Source: Thermococcus paralvinellae
GTDB lineage: Archaea; Methanobacteriota_B; Thermococci; Thermococcales; Thermococcaceae
Reading direction: 5' to 3'
NCBI RefSeq assembly: GCF_000517445.1
Contig: NZ_CP006965.1
Span: forward strand, 682,001 to 746,000
Length of the DNA stretch: 64,000 bases
The notes under the pieces were generated by a model. That model saw nothing but the letters and a program-made list of their open reading frames with translations, made no database searches and was not told where the DNA came from. This document shows, in pieces, positions 18,025 to 27,952 of the stretch (position 1 is the stretch's first letter; the number at the start of each line of letters is the position of its first letter). The position numbers and the translations under genes were made by a program.

Positions 18025-18649
18025 CATAGACGAGACACTCTTGACAGAAAGACCCTTGATGATGCTCTTCCTTCCTCAAGTCTATGAAGAGATTGCAAAA
18101 AAGCTTGGGATTAGAAAAGAAGATGCCAGGATTAGATTTCTCAAAGAGATAATGAGCCGAAAAGATACCTACGAATGGCATGATTGGAACTTTTTCTTCA
18201 GACTTTTTAACTTGAATTTAAGGTATGAAGAGCTTTTAACTGCTTACCCACATAAGATTCATGTATTCCAAGATGTGAAGCCAACTTTAGAATGGCTGAA
18301 GGAAAAGGGATACAAACTTGGGGTTATCACAAGCGGCCCTGAATATCAAAGGCTCAAGCTTAGGATAGCGAAGCTTGATAATTATTTTGATGCAATTGTT
18401 ACAAGAGAAGACGTGAAAACAATAAAGCCCGATCCTAAGATATTCCTTTATGCTTTAGAAAAGCTTAAAGTTGAACCTAGTGAGGCAATAATGATTGGTG
18501 ACAGCCTGCAACAAGATGTTTATGGCGCAAAGAATGTTGGAATGATTGCTGTCTGGATTAATAGGGGTAATGAGAAGGGATATAATTTTGCTGATTACGA
18601 AATTAGAACCCTTCATGAATTAAGAAAAATCCTGGGGGGTTTAGAATGA
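18005..18649 (+). CDS. HAD-superfamily phosphatase
   Basis: The 214-residue protein has HAD motif I LFDIDETLL (about 5-13), a helical cap (about 20-95), motif II VITSGPEYQRL (about 107-117), motif III Lys in IKPDPKIF (about 139-146) and motif IV IGDSLQQDVYGAKNVGM (about 161-177). It is a subfamily IA enzyme resembling archaeal TIGR02253-type phosphatases; the substrate is unknown. GAGGTGGTCAA precedes ATG 18005, which is inside the end of the FtsZ-like gene. Confidence 0.87.
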   Translation: MEAILFDIDETLLTERPLMMLFLPQVYEEIAKKLGIRKEDARIRFLKEIMSRKDTYEWHDWNFFFRLFNLNLRYEELLTAYPHKIHVFQDVKPTLEWLKEKGYKLGVITSGPEYQRLKLRIAKLDNYFDAIVTREDVKTIKPDPKIFLYALEKLKVEPSEAIMIGDSLQQDVYGAKNVGMIAVWINRGNEKGYNFADYEIRTLHELRKILGGLE

Positions 18650-18825
18650 AAGAGATATTCAACAAAGAGGGAGTTTTTATTGAGTACAAAGAGAAGGTAG
18701 TCGAACTTGAGAACGGTGATAAGTTGGTTCATACACAGGAAAATCCAACAAAACTTTGGTGGGAGCTGAAAGAAGCGCTTAAGGGCAAGAGAGTCAGAGT
18801 TGTAGTATATGAAATCGAGGAATGA
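18646..18825 (+). CDS. Conserved-looking 59-aa protein
   Basis: I found this short frame by eye: ATG 18646 overlaps the HAD stop in ATGA, and its own TGA at 18823-18825 overlaps a following ATG. The product is 59 residues, MKEIFNKEGVFIEYKEK at the start and GKRVRVVVYEIEE at the end, with alternating hydrophobic and charged residues suggesting a small beta/alpha fold. The translational coupling on both sides argues that it is real. I recognise no family. Confidence 0.65.
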   Translation: MKEIFNKEGVFIEYKEKVVELENGDKLVHTQENPTKLWWELKEALKGKRVRVVVYEIEE

Positions 18826-18827
18826 AA

Positions 18828-19634
18828 ATGATAGCTCATATAATAAACACTGATATTTATGGCAGAGGAATTCTGAAAGTCTATTTGGAATATCGTCTTC
18901 AGAATTTTAATTTTTTAAAAAATGCTGCAAAACTACTTCTAGATAATTCAGAGAAAGTCCTAATTGTCTCGAGCTTTCCAATCCCCCCAATGAATATTTG
19001 TGAAACTGACGGACCTCTGGGAGCTTTGGCACTTTACAAAGCTGTTGAGAGAATTGGGGGCAAAGCCGAAATCTGGGCACATGAGCAAGTAAAGAAAGCT
19101 CTGAAGCCTTTTAAAGTGACATTGGTAGAGAACCCGGCAATTGAAGATTATTCTATTCTTGTAAGTGTAGAGACAGCCGGAAGAAGTAAAGACGGGGATT
19201 ATTACTCAATGAGTGGGCTTAGGATGTTGACTCCTCCATTCGATGAACTCTTTCTGAAAGCAAAAAATATTGGTGTTCCTACCATCGGGATTGGAGATGG
19301 CGGCAACGAAATAGGTATGGGAAAGATTAGGCATCTCATTGAAAAACACATTCCTCTTGGAGAAAAGATTGCAACCATAGTTGAGACCGATGAGCTCATA
19401 GTTTCTGCAGTCTCTAATTGGGGAGCTTACGGATTGGTTGCTCAGGTTTCACTTGAAATTGGAGAGAATCTTCTTAAGGATTGGGATGAACGAAAGAACT
19501 TGGAAGTCATAGTTTCTGCTGGATTAATTGATGGCATAGTTAAGAAACCTGTTATGAGTGTTGATGGATTAAGTGTCGAAATTCATGAAAAAATCGTTGA
19601 GCTTTTAAAGGAAACGGTGAATTATCAGCTTTAG
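18828..19634 (+). CDS. DUF4392 / glutamate cyclase-like protein
   Basis: The 268-residue protein shows the DUF4392 layout: VLIVSSFPIPPMNICETDGP (about 46-65), then LGALALYKAVERIGG, SVETAGRSKDGDYYSMSG (about 126-143) and the glycine-rich PTIGIGDGGNEIGMGKI (about 163-179). DUF4392 is the catalytic domain of D-glutamate cyclase in animals; the archaeal substrate is unproven. GAGGAATGAAA favours ATG 18828 over the overlapping ATG at 18822. It continues the hps-phi operon. Confidence 0.8.
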   Translation: MIAHIINTDIYGRGILKVYLEYRLQNFNFLKNAAKLLLDNSEKVLIVSSFPIPPMNICETDGPLGALALYKAVERIGGKAEIWAHEQVKKALKPFKVTLVENPAIEDYSILVSVETAGRSKDGDYYSMSGLRMLTPPFDELFLKAKNIGVPTIGIGDGGNEIGMGKIRHLIEKHIPLGEKIATIVETDELIVSAVSNWGAYGLVAQVSLEIGENLLKDWDERKNLEVIVSAGLIDGIVKKPVMSVDGLSVEIHEKIVELLKETVNYQL

Positions 19635-19655
19635 CCAAAACGTCGGGTGATCAAG

Positions 19656-20270
19656 ATGAAAATCGAAGAATTCATAAAAGATGAAAAGAGTTTAGCTATA
19701 ATCAAAAAGACTGAAGAATTTGCCAGAAACTTTTTTGAAAGGGAAGGCACACATGGATTTTCACACACTGAAAGAGTTCTTGCACTCTGCATGCATATTG
19801 GAGAGAAAGAAGATGCAGATTTGGAAGTTTTGGCCTTAGCTGCCCTCTTGCATGATATAGCAAGACCACTTGAAAGCAAAGGGAAAATTGACGATCATGC
19901 CAAAGAAGGAGCAAAAATCGCTAAACGCTTCCTTGAAGGATTGGGATATGAAAAAGCTGACCAAGTTGCCCATGCAATTGAAGCTCATCGCTTTTCAAGA
20001 CCGCCAGAACCACAGACACTGGAAGCAAAAATCCTCAGCGATGCAGACAAGCTTGACGCAATAGGAGCAATAGGAATTGCGAGGGTCTTCATGTATTCCG
20101 GTGAACATGGAAGGAGCATAGAGTATTCCCTTAAGCACTTTGAGGAGAAAATTCTGAAGCTTAAAGATTTGATGTATACAAAAACTGCTAAAGAAATAGC
20201 ACTTGAAAGACACAAATATGTCGAGGAGTTTATAGAAAGAATTAGGAAGGAAATCGAGGGGGAACTTTAA
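19656..20270 (+). CDS. HD-domain phosphohydrolase
   Basis: The 204-residue protein has the HD metal-binding residues: H in HGFSHTERVLALC (about 35-47), HD in ALLHDIARP (about 65-73), a later H in HAIEAHRFS, and D in LSDADKLDAIGAIG (about 125-138). Such enzymes cleave phosphate or pyrophosphate from nucleotides; the closest group is the small stand-alone archaeal and bacterial HD proteins. GGGTGATCAAG sets ATG 19656. It lies 21 nt after the DUF4392 gene and is probably in the same operon. Confidence 0.87.
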   Translation: MKIEEFIKDEKSLAIIKKTEEFARNFFEREGTHGFSHTERVLALCMHIGEKEDADLEVLALAALLHDIARPLESKGKIDDHAKEGAKIAKRFLEGLGYEKADQVAHAIEAHRFSRPPEPQTLEAKILSDADKLDAIGAIGIARVFMYSGEHGRSIEYSLKHFEEKILKLKDLMYTKTAKEIALERHKYVEEFIERIRKEIEGEL

Positions 20271-20409
20271 TTACTCCCTTGATGTTCTTTTCTACCTTCC
20301 ATCTTTCTTGCTTGGGCAAAGTTTAGTCATGATAAGGTTTTTAAATAACTCTCACAAAAAAGTGTTAGCTTGTTATGTTCATTTTTCAATATAAATAGGA
20401 GGTGAGCAA

Positions 20410-20922
20410 ATGAAAGCACCAATCTGTGAGGTTTGTTTGAAAACTGACGACATTCTATGTCCGGCAGATGAAAAAAAGCTGCAGGAGGGGGTTATTTCTG
20501 AGCTTGACGTTAAAATTGCAAGATTGCTCTACAAGCTCTTGGGGGATGCGGACATAGAGTTCAAGAGAGCTGTTGAAGCTGGTGACTTAATCGTAATCAT
20601 GGTTGGCGAGGGAGATGTTCCGCTTACAATTGGCAAGGGTGGAAAGAACATCAAGCTTCTCATGAGGGAACTAGGGAAAAGGATTAGGGTAATAGAAGGT
20701 AGGGAAATTAAAGGAACAGACGACGTTAAAAAACTTGCAACCGACCTCTTTTATCCAGCAAGCATATTTGGGGTTAACGTAGTCTACAAGCCAAACGGTG
20801 GACAGTACTACAAGGTCTTAGTTCTCCAGAGAGATAAGAACAAGCTTCCAGAGAAACCTGAGGTTTTGGAGAACATCTTGACCCAAATCACAGGGAAAGA
20901 TGCCAAAATTACTTTCATTTGA
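20410..20922 (+). CDS. KH-domain RNA-binding protein
   Basis: This 170-residue archaeal protein has an N-terminal zinc-knuckle-like segment (ICEVCLKTDDILCPADEKK) and a KH domain with the GXXG loop in VPLTIGKGGKNIKLLMREL (about 73-91), followed by a second alpha/beta segment. It belongs to the archaeal KH (NusA-like) group and probably binds rRNA or mRNA. The start follows AGGAGGTGAGCAA. A TATA-like TTTTTAAATAAC lies near 20340. AspRS starts 27 nt downstream. Confidence 0.8.
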   Translation: MKAPICEVCLKTDDILCPADEKKLQEGVISELDVKIARLLYKLLGDADIEFKRAVEAGDLIVIMVGEGDVPLTIGKGGKNIKLLMRELGKRIRVIEGREIKGTDDVKKLATDLFYPASIFGVNVVYKPNGGQYYKVLVLQRDKNKLPEKPEVLENILTQITGKDAKITFI

Positions 20923-20948
20923 ATTTTATTCTTTTTGGAGGTTTGAAA

Positions 20949-22265
20949 ATGTATAGAACCCACTATTCAAGTCAAATAACTGAGGAACTTAACGGACAAA
21001 AAGTTAAAGTTGCGGGTTGGGTTTACGAAGTCAAAGACCTTGGAGGAATTAAGTTCCTCTGGATTAGGGACAGGGAAGGGATTGTTCAGGTAACAGCTCC
21101 TAAAAAGAAAGTTGGTGAAGAGATTTTCAAATTAATTCCAAAGCTAAATAGCGAAGATGTTGTTGCTGTTGAGGGGATAGTGAACTTTACACCCAAAGCT
21201 AAATTAGGATTTGAGATAATACCCGAAAAGCTTGAAGTTCTCTCAAAGGCTGAAACACCTCTCCCACTTGATCCAACAGGAAAAGTTAAAGCAGAGCTAG
21301 ACACAAGATTAGACAACCGCTTTATTGACTTAAGAAAGCCGGAAGTCATGGCAATTTTCAAAATCCGTTCAAATGTCTTTAAAGCCGTGAGAGAGTTCTT
21401 TTATAACGAGGGCTTCATAGAGATACACACTCCAAAAATTATAGCTACCGCCACAGAAGGTGGAACAGAGCTGTTCCCTATGAAATATTTTGAAAAAGAT
21501 GCGTTCTTAGCTCAGTCTCCACAACTTTACAAGCAGATAATGATGGCCTCTGGTTTGGACAAAGTTTTTGAAATTGCTCCGATATTTAGAGCGGAGGAGC
21601 ACAACACTACAAGACATTTAAATGAAGCATGGAGCATTGATGCGGAGATTGCCTTTATAGAGAATGAGAATGAAGTTATGCAAGTACTAGAACGCTTAGT
21701 AGCATATGCAATCAACTATGTAAGGGAACACAATGAGAAAGAACTTAAGATCCTCAACTTTGAACTCGAAGAGCCAAAGCTTCCATTTAGAAGGATAACA
21801 TATACGGAGGCACTTGAAATTCTCAAAGATTTAGGCAAAGAAATCCCTTGGGGAGAGGATATAGATACTGAGGGAGAGAAGCTCCTCGGCAGATACGTTA
21901 AGGAGAACTATGATGAAGATCTGTATTTCATCTATCAATATCCAAGTGAGGCCAAACCATTTTACATTATGAAATATGACGACAATCCAAAGATTTCAAG
22001 AGCATTTGATTTAGAATACAGAGGTGTCGAAATAACCTCTGGTGGTCAGAGAGAACACCGCTATGAAGTTCTTAAGCAGCAGATAGCGGAGAAAGGATTA
22101 AACGTTGAGAGCTTTGAGTTCTATTTAAAGGCCTTTAGATATGGAATGCCACCACATGGAGGTTTCGGCCTAGGTGCTGAAAGACTAATTAAGCAGATGC
22201 TAAACTTGAGTAATATCAGAGAGGTTATATTATTCCCAAGAGATAGAAAAAGATTGACACCATAA
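20949..22265 (+). CDS. aspS: Aspartyl-tRNA synthetase
   Basis: The 438-residue class II synthetase charges tRNA-Asp. It has an N-terminal OB-fold anticodon-binding domain (residues 1 to about 105) and catalytic motifs 1 ([18 protein letters not shown]), 2 ([20 protein letters not shown]) and 3 ([20 protein letters not shown]). The length is that of the Thermococcus enzyme, without a bacterial insertion domain. GGAGGTTTGAAA sets ATG 20949, and 10 extra in-frame residues upstream are rejected. Confidence 0.97.
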   Translation: MYRTHYSSQITEELNGQKVKVAGWVYEVKDLGGIKFLWIRDREGIVQVTAPKKKVGEEIFKLIPKLNSEDVVAVEGIVNFTPKAKLGFEIIPEKLEVLSKAETPLPLDPTGKVKAELDTRLDNRFIDLRKPEVMAIFKIRSNVFKAVREFFYNEGFIEIHTPKIIATATEGGTELFPMKYFEKDAFLAQSPQLYKQIMMASGLDKVFEIAPIFRAEEHNTTRHLNEAWSIDAEIAFIENENEVMQVLERLVAYAINYVREHNEKELKILNFELEEPKLPFRRITYTEALEILKDLGKEIPWGEDIDTEGEKLLGRYVKENYDEDLYFIYQYPSEAKPFYIMKYDDNPKISRAFDLEYRGVEITSGGQREHRYEVLKQQIAEKGLNVESFEFYLKAFRYGMPPHGGFGLGAERLIKQMLNLSNIREVILFPRDRKRLTP

Positions 22266-22326
22266 CAGCTTTATACTCCTTTGCCCTTTTTCAATTTAGG
22301 TTAATAAGTCCTTGGAGGAGAAGAAT

Positions 22327-24372
22327 ATGAGAAGGATGGCTTTAATGTTGATCGGATTGTTGCTTTTATCAACAGCTCCAGCTGTAAAATCCGTATCTGT
22401 TCCAGAATACGCAGGATTAAGTCTAATTGAGCTTGGTTTAAAGGATTCTGTTGTTTTTGGAGCATATGAAATCAAGTTCACTGACGTTGACCCATACTGG
22501 ACGAAGGCAGCTTTGGACATTTACGAGAATGGTGTCAAAAAGGGAACAGCCGTTCTAGGATTGGGGGATAGTTATTACTATCCGAGCTCTACAAATCCTC
22601 TCTTAAGGATTACATTAAAGTGGACTCAAGTAGATAAGAAAACAATCCTAATTGCAATTGATTCTCCCCTAATTAAAATTGCTTCAGGCAAAAAACTCAA
22701 TGAAGGTGAATCATATACTCTTCCAACAGGATTTCCTAGTATAAAGATAAAGCTTGTTGATGCATATAGTTCAAGTGCAAAATTCACTATTTACTTGCCC
22801 TACACAACAATAACTAAAACAGTTAATGAAAACGACGGGTTTGGAATTGCTTATAAGCTAACTGATGGGGTATCATACTATCCATATGTTTTCGTTTTCT
22901 TGAAGGATTCAGTGGATAACAATTATGTCACAGTTGATATCTACGTTCCAAAATATGCTGCGACAAAGTTAGAAATAAAGAAGGCAACAGCAGAAGAAAC
23001 TCCTACAGAAACTGTAGTTGAGCCAACAGAACTGGTATACAATGACATCTTGTATGTTGGAGAAATACTCACAATAAATTACAATTCAACAACCTACAAG
23101 CTCAGGCTTAATTCTATAGGATATTACTCAAGTTTGAGCCTCTTCGATAAGAACAACAAGCCGTTAGAGACCTTTACAGTGAGATCCGGAAGCAGTTATA
23201 CAAGTAAAAAAGCACCAATTAGAGTTGAGATACCTCCGGATGGATTTGAGCTATATAACAGAACTCACATTAAAATTTATGCCCCAAGCGGTGCAGAGGT
23301 CCCGCCGATAATTAGAGAGGCCAAAATCAAAGTGGATTTAAGCACAAACGTTAAAGAAATGCTTCTCAACGGTGAAGAGCTAATAGTATTTGTGAATGTT
23401 GAAAACCAGGGGAGAGGTAAAGCCTTTGACGTAAAAGTAATTGCGCCCCTACCAAACAACTTTGAACTGAAAAGCGGAATTGGAACATGGTCGCTGAAAA
23501 CTCTCGATTCATTTACAAAGATGCCTATCTTGGTGTATACCTTAAAGCCAACCCAAGTTGGTAAGTATGACCTTGGAAAGGTGAAAGTGGAGTACTACAA
23601 TGAAGCTGGACAGAAGAAGATTGTAACTTCAAACGAGGTCAAGGGAATTGTGGTGTACTCAATTCCTGAGATTTCACTTTCAGCAGAAGCTTTCAACGGA
23701 ACTTGGAGCAATTACATTACAACAGAAGAAAAGAGCATAAAGCTTAGATTCAAGATATCTGCCGCAAAAGGAAATCCTGAATTTGAATTTATAAAGAACG
23801 CAACTCTTCAAGTTATCTTACCAGACAGCATTGATGGAGAGACTACAATTAAAATTGGAGATATAAAAGCTGGAGAGGAGAAAATAGTTGAAGGACAATA
23901 CATTATTCTCAAGCAAGCAGTTTCAATCATAGGGGCAAAGCTCAAATATCAAGACCCACTTGGCAATTGGCACGAGAAGTACTTTGGCAACTTAGTGATT
24001 GTTAATTCAATCCCACCAAAGGTTATTGTTAAAGAAAACATTGTTAAAGTGTATCCAAAACCAGAAGAACTTCCTGGTTATATAAAGAAGACTTTAAGTA
24101 CCTTAAAAGACCCAATGCCGCTTGCACAGGCTATTGAGAATGTTACGGTAAACTATCTTCCAAAGAAACCCGATTACAGAACACCTCTAATAGTGACTCT
24201 GCTGATATTAGTTGTTGTTCTTGGAGCCATGACAGTAAACTACAAGAACAAGTATGAAATTGTTAAGGATAAGCTAGAGAGAAGAAAGAAGAGACCTGGA
24301 GGGCTTCCAAAAAAAGAGGAGGAAGAACAAGAAGTTAAGACTTCAGAAGTTGAAAAAGAGGAAGTTCTCTGA
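22327..24372 (+). CDS. Large C-terminally anchored surface protein
   Basis: The 681-residue protein has a signal peptide (RRMALMLIGLLLLSTAPAV), a long beta-rich ectodomain with repeated Ig/COG1361-like segments (for example LIVFVNVENQGRGKAFDVKV near 360-380), and a C-terminal TM helix (TPLIVTLLILVVVLGAMTVN, about 618-637) followed by a basic then Glu-rich cytoplasmic tail. Many Asn-X-Ser/Thr sites suggest N-glycosylation. It may be an S-layer-associated or adhesion protein. GGAGGAGAAGAAT sets ATG 22327. Confidence 0.7.
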   Translation: MRRMALMLIGLLLLSTAPAVKSVSVPEYAGLSLIELGLKDSVVFGAYEIKFTDVDPYWTKAALDIYENGVKKGTAVLGLGDSYYYPSSTNPLLRITLKWTQVDKKTILIAIDSPLIKIASGKKLNEGESYTLPTGFPSIKIKLVDAYSSSAKFTIYLPYTTITKTVNENDGFGIAYKLTDGVSYYPYVFVFLKDSVDNNYVTVDIYVPKYAATKLEIKKATAEETPTETVVEPTELVYNDILYVGEILTINYNSTTYKLRLNSIGYYSSLSLFDKNNKPLETFTVRSGSSYTSKKAPIRVEIPPDGFELYNRTHIKIYAPSGAEVPPIIREAKIKVDLSTNVKEMLLNGEELIVFVNVENQGRGKAFDVKVIAPLPNNFELKSGIGTWSLKTLDSFTKMPILVYTLKPTQVGKYDLGKVKVEYYNEAGQKKIVTSNEVKGIVVYSIPEISLSAEAFNGTWSNYITTEEKSIKLRFKISAAKGNPEFEFIKNATLQVILPDSIDGETTIKIGDIKAGEEKIVEGQYIILKQAVSIIGAKLKYQDPLGNWHEKYFGNLVIVNSIPPKVIVKENIVKVYPKPEELPGYIKKTLSTLKDPMPLAQAIENVTVNYLPKKPDYRTPLIVTLLILVVVLGAMTVNYKNKYEIVKDKLERRKKRPGGLPKKEEEEQEVKTSEVEKEEVL

Positions 24373-24425
24373 ACTTTTCTTAACCTTTATATACTCTTTT
24401 TCTCCCCCTATTTTAGGGATGAAAC

Positions 24426-24782
24426 ATGTTCAAGTACAAGCAAGTTATGATCATTAGGCAAGATTTAAAGCTCAGCAAGGGAAAATTGGCAGTTCAAGTT
24501 GCCCATGGTGCAGTTACAGCAGCGTTTAAGGCATATAAGGAGAAACCAGAATGGTTCAAAGCATGGTTTCATGAAGGACAGAAAAAAGTAGTTGTAAAAG
24601 CTCAGAATGAAAAGGAGCTCTTTGAGTTAAAAGCGGAGGCAGAGAAGCTTGGAATACCAACTGCCCTTATCAGAGATGCCGGATTAACTGAAATTCCCCC
24701 TGGGACTATAACTTGCCTAGCAATTGGGCCTGCACCTGAAGAGCTTGTCGATAAAGTTACGGGACATTTAAAGCTGTTGTGA
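24426..24782 (+). CDS. pth2: Peptidyl-tRNA hydrolase 2
   Basis: This 118-residue Pth2 enzyme recycles peptidyl-tRNA. Characteristic segments are KQVMIIRQDLKLSKGKLAVQ, VAHGAVTAA, GQKKVVVKA, and the C-terminal IRDAGLTEIPPGTITCLAIG with P-x-D. The length is standard for archaeal Pth2. The start follows GGGATGAAAC. It lies 9 nt ahead of truD and is likely co-transcribed. Confidence 0.96.
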   Translation: MFKYKQVMIIRQDLKLSKGKLAVQVAHGAVTAAFKAYKEKPEWFKAWFHEGQKKVVVKAQNEKELFELKAEAEKLGIPTALIRDAGLTEIPPGTITCLAIGPAPEELVDKVTGHLKLL

Positions 24783-24791
24783 GTGGTATAA

Positions 24792-26060
24792 ATGGACTAC
24801 CGAGAGTTTTTCAGACAATTTAAGCATTTGAGTGAAACTCCAGGCATTGGAGGAAAAATTAAACAGAAACCTGAGGATTTTGTAGTAGTTGAGGTAGTTC
24901 CAAAAAGGTTGATCAGTAGGGGACCTTGCTTAATCTACAAACTCAAGAAGAAGAATTGGGAAACAATGGCAGCTATAAAAGAAATCGCAAAAAGAATTGG
25001 AATTCATTATAAGGATATTGGATTTGCCGGAACAAAAGACAGACATGCATTTACAGTCCAATATATCAGCATTTGTGATACCACACTAAAAGAAAAGCTC
25101 GACTCTTTGAAAATTCAAGACATAAAACTCGAGTTTGTTGGTTATGGCAAACCATTAAAGCTTGGCATGTTGGTTGGGAATAAGTTTAAAATCATAATTA
25201 GGGAGCCAGATTTACCAATTGAAAAAGCCTTTGAAAGAACAAAGGAAATAGTATCTGAACTTAAATCCAAAGGTGGATTTCCAAATTATTTTGGATATCA
25301 GCGCTTTGGGGAGAAAAGGGTTGTAAACCATGAAATCGGGAAGCTTCTGTTGAAAGGTCAGTTCGAAGAAGCTGCAATTAAATTTTTAGGCGAATATACT
25401 GGAGAGATGGAAGGAGATGAGGCAAGGAAAAATTTCTTAGAAACTAGGGATATTGAGAGAGCATTAGAGGAATTTCCAAAATTCTTGAGATACGAGAGAG
25501 CAATGCTCTATCGTTATAAAGAGACCGGAAGCTGGAAAAAGGCGTTTGCAGTCCTGCCGAGACCGATTCTCAGAATTTTCATACATTCGTATCAGTCATA
25601 CCTATTTAATAAGGCGCTCTCTAGGAGAATTGAGGAAGGTTTACCTCTCAATGAGGCTTTAATAGGCGATATTGTCTGTCAAGTTAAGCACGGGATTCCT
25701 TTGAGGAGCAAAACCTTCAAGGTCACAAAAGGAACACTAAGACTGGTAAATGAAAAAATTAAAAAAAGAGAGGCAATGGTTACAGGCCCAATATTTGGTT
25801 TTGCTTCCCGTTTAGCAGACGGAGAAATAGGGAAAATAGAGAGGGAGATACTTGAAGAGGAAGAAATAAGCCTAGAAGAATTCAAAATGAAAAGCCTAAA
25901 AATCTTGGCTGAGCCTGGTGGAAGAAGAGAGCTTTTAATAAAGCCTTTGGGATTTAAATATAAAACCCTTCCTGAAGAGGATGCTATAATTTTTAAGTTC
26001 TTCCTTCCTAAAGGGGTTTATGCTACAAGCGTTTTGAGAGAGATAATGAAGGACTATTGA
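24792..26060 (+). CDS. truD: tRNA pseudouridine(13) synthase TruD
   Basis: The 422-residue enzyme isomerises U13 (and in archaea possibly other uridines) of tRNA. Motifs: [10 protein letters not shown] near the N-terminus, the catalytic loop [16 protein letters not shown] with the nucleophilic Asp in GTKDR (about residue 80), [12 protein letters not shown] (about 164-175) and SYQSYLFN (about 262-269). It is a full-length archaeal type. It follows pth2 by 9 nt and precedes a HAD phosphatase by 10 nt. Confidence 0.95.
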   Translation: MDYREFFRQFKHLSETPGIGGKIKQKPEDFVVVEVVPKRLISRGPCLIYKLKKKNWETMAAIKEIAKRIGIHYKDIGFAGTKDRHAFTVQYISICDTTLKEKLDSLKIQDIKLEFVGYGKPLKLGMLVGNKFKIIIREPDLPIEKAFERTKEIVSELKSKGGFPNYFGYQRFGEKRVVNHEIGKLLLKGQFEEAAIKFLGEYTGEMEGDEARKNFLETRDIERALEEFPKFLRYERAMLYRYKETGSWKKAFAVLPRPILRIFIHSYQSYLFNKALSRRIEEGLPLNEALIGDIVCQVKHGIPLRSKTFKVTKGTLRLVNEKIKKREAMVTGPIFGFASRLADGEIGKIEREILEEEEISLEEFKMKSLKILAEPGGRRELLIKPLGFKYKTLPEEDAIIFKFFLPKGVYATSVLREIMKDY

Positions 26061-26070
26061 GGTGATTTGA

Positions 26071-26772
26071 ATGATTAAAGTTATTTCGGTGGATATTGAT
26101 GGAACAATAACCTATAAAGATAGAAGACTCCATGAAGAGGCTCTTAAGGCTATTAGATTAGCTGAAAGCTTAGGAGTCAAAGTTATGCTTGTAACAGGAA
26201 ATACTGCAGGCTTTGCAATGGGCGCTAGCATTTTAATTGGAACAACAGGGCCAATAATAGCTGAAGATGGTGGAGTAGTTGCAGATCATAGGGGAAATAA
26301 TCGCATTTATCTTGGGGACATGGGAGAGTGCATGATACTCTGGAGCGAGCTTAAGAAACGCTACCCTGAGGCAGAAATGACTCACACGATGAAATATGGT
26401 GAAAGGCGAGCGGGACTTGTTCTAAGGAGGACGGTTTCTGTTGAAGTTGTTAGAGAGCTCATAAGGAAGCTTGGATTGAATTTAGTTGCTGTTGATTCTG
26501 GATATGCAATCCACGTGAAGCAACCCTGGGTCAATAAAGGCAATGGGATAAAGAAAGCCTGTGAAATCTTGGGTATTAAGCCAAGTGAAGTTGCTCATAT
26601 CGGAGATGGCGAGAACGATTTGGATGCTTTTGAGGTTGTTGGATATAGAGTGGCTGTCGCTCAGGCTCCAGAAAGTCTGAAGAAAAAGGCAGATTACGTA
26701 ACCAAGAAACCCTACGGAGAAGGAGGAGCTGAAGGAATACTGCATGTTTTAAAAAGGTTCGGCTATATCTAA
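26071..26772 (+). CDS. Phosphoglycolate phosphatase (archaeal HAD type)
   Basis: The 233-residue HAD IIB-type protein has motif [15 protein letters not shown] (about 6-19), motif [11 protein letters not shown], Lys in [20 protein letters not shown] (about 148-167), and motif [23 protein letters not shown]. It matches the archaeal phosphoglycolate phosphatase family (T. acidophilum TA0175 type), which removes 2-phosphoglycolate. GAGGTGATTTGA precedes the start. It is the last gene of the pth2-truD operon. Confidence 0.88.
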   Translation: MIKVISVDIDGTITYKDRRLHEEALKAIRLAESLGVKVMLVTGNTAGFAMGASILIGTTGPIIAEDGGVVADHRGNNRIYLGDMGECMILWSELKKRYPEAEMTHTMKYGERRAGLVLRRTVSVEVVRELIRKLGLNLVAVDSGYAIHVKQPWVNKGNGIKKACEILGIKPSEVAHIGDGENDLDAFEVVGYRVAVAQAPESLKKKADYVTKKPYGEGGAEGILHVLKRFGYI

Positions 26773-26781
26773 GGCGAAAAC

Positions 26782-26789
26782 TTTATAAA
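26782..26789 (+). promoter_or_regulatory. TATA box of the tRNA-Ala/tRNA-Val pair
   Basis: TTTATAAA preceded by a GAAAAC BRE-like element lies 30-37 nt before the 5' end of tRNA-Ala. No second TATA box is evident between the two tRNA genes, which are 9 nt apart. Confidence 0.6.
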
Positions 26790-26818
26790 CTCACTTTAAC
26801 GTCTATAATTTGGCGGGT

Positions 26819-26896
<78 letters not shown>

Positions 26897-26905
26897 GACT
26901 TGGGC

Positions 26906-26983
26906 GGGCCCGTGGTCTAGACTGGTTATGACGCCACCCTGACAAGGTGGAGGTCCGGGGTTCGAATCCCCGCGGGCCCACCA
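26906..26983 (+). tRNA. tRNA-Val(GAC)
   Basis: Acceptor GGGCCCG/CGGGCCC, anticodon stem CCACC/GGTGG with loop CTGACAA (anticodon GAC), T arm CGGGG-TTCGAAT-CCCCG, discriminator A and encoded CCA. It sits 9 nt after tRNA-Ala and is likely co-transcribed with it. No intron. Confidence 0.97.
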
Positions 26984-27145
26984 AAGTTTTTCTAACGAAA
27001 AGGTCAATAGTTTGGTTTCCCTCTAAAGCTCGCTTCCCATATGATTTAGACCCAAAAATTATGGTGTGGTAGTTTTTATTTAGCTACTCAAGTTGCGAGA
27101 ATTCAAGAATACAAAATAACTAAACAAATGTCCAAATTTTCTGCT

Positions 27146-27946
27146 TTACTTTCCAAATCTTCGCTCCCTTTTTTGATATTCGCGGATTATCCTCAGAAAG
27201 TCTATCTTTCTGAACTCCGGGAAGTACACATCAACGAAGAAGAGCTCGCTGTAGGCAATTTGATAAAGCAAAAAGTTGCTTATCCTGATCTCACCGCCCG
27301 TTCTTATTACTATATCAGGGTCGGGCATATTTGGAATGTAAAGATACTTCTTCAAAAGCTCTTCATCAATGTCTCTTTTGGTTATTTTCCCATCTTCTAT
27401 GTCATCAACAATCCTCTTTATTGCATCCACTATTTCACTCCTTCCTCCATATGCAAGAGCCACATTAAGGGTATAATTATTATACTTTCTTGTAGCTCTC
27501 TCTGCTTCTTCAGCAGCCTTTCTAACATTTCTTGGCAAAAGTTCCTTTCTCCCGATAACATTGACTCTTATGCCATACTTGTGAACTCTCTCATCGTGCA
27601 CTAACTCCTTAAATTTCTGCTCGAAAAGATTCATCAAGGCATTGACTTCCTCTGGACTTCTCTTAAAGTTCTCAGTAGAGAATGCATAGACTGTTAGTGT
27701 CTTAATACCAAGTTCTCTACACCACTCTAGAATCTCCTCAAGCTTCTTGGAGCCAAAGAGATGCCCATACCAAGGAGGCTTCTCGAGCTTTCTTGCCCAT
27801 CTCCTGTTACCATCCATAATAATAGCCACATGCTTGGGAATCCTACCACTTGATTTGACTTTTTCCAGAAGATAGCGCTCATACAAATCATAAGCGGGCT
27901 TGAATAAAATATGAGGAACGTGGGAAATAACCCTGTAAATTAGCAT
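27146..27946 (-). CDS. uppS: cis-Prenyltransferase (undecaprenyl/polyprenyl diphosphate synthase)
   Basis: The 266-residue enzyme condenses isopentenyl units in cis to make the long polyprenyl diphosphate that becomes the dolichol-type glycan carrier. Motifs: HVAIIMDGNRRWA with the catalytic Asp (about 39-51), GHLFGSKKLEEILEW, TVYAFSTENFKRS, NVALAYGGRSEIVDA, and PDIVIRTGGEIRISNFLLYQ with YSELFFVDVYFPEF. GTGATGCTAA precedes ATG 27946. It is in the same orientation as the upstream carbonic anhydrase-like gene. Confidence 0.95.
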   Translation of the reverse strand: MLIYRVISHVPHILFKPAYDLYERYLLEKVKSSGRIPKHVAIIMDGNRRWARKLEKPPWYGHLFGSKKLEEILEWCRELGIKTLTVYAFSTENFKRSPEEVNALMNLFEQKFKELVHDERVHKYGIRVNVIGRKELLPRNVRKAAEEAERATRKYNNYTLNVALAYGGRSEIVDAIKRIVDDIEDGKITKRDIDEELLKKYLYIPNMPDPDIVIRTGGEIRISNFLLYQIAYSELFFVDVYFPEFRKIDFLRIIREYQKRERRFGK

Positions 27947-27952
27947 TTAGCA

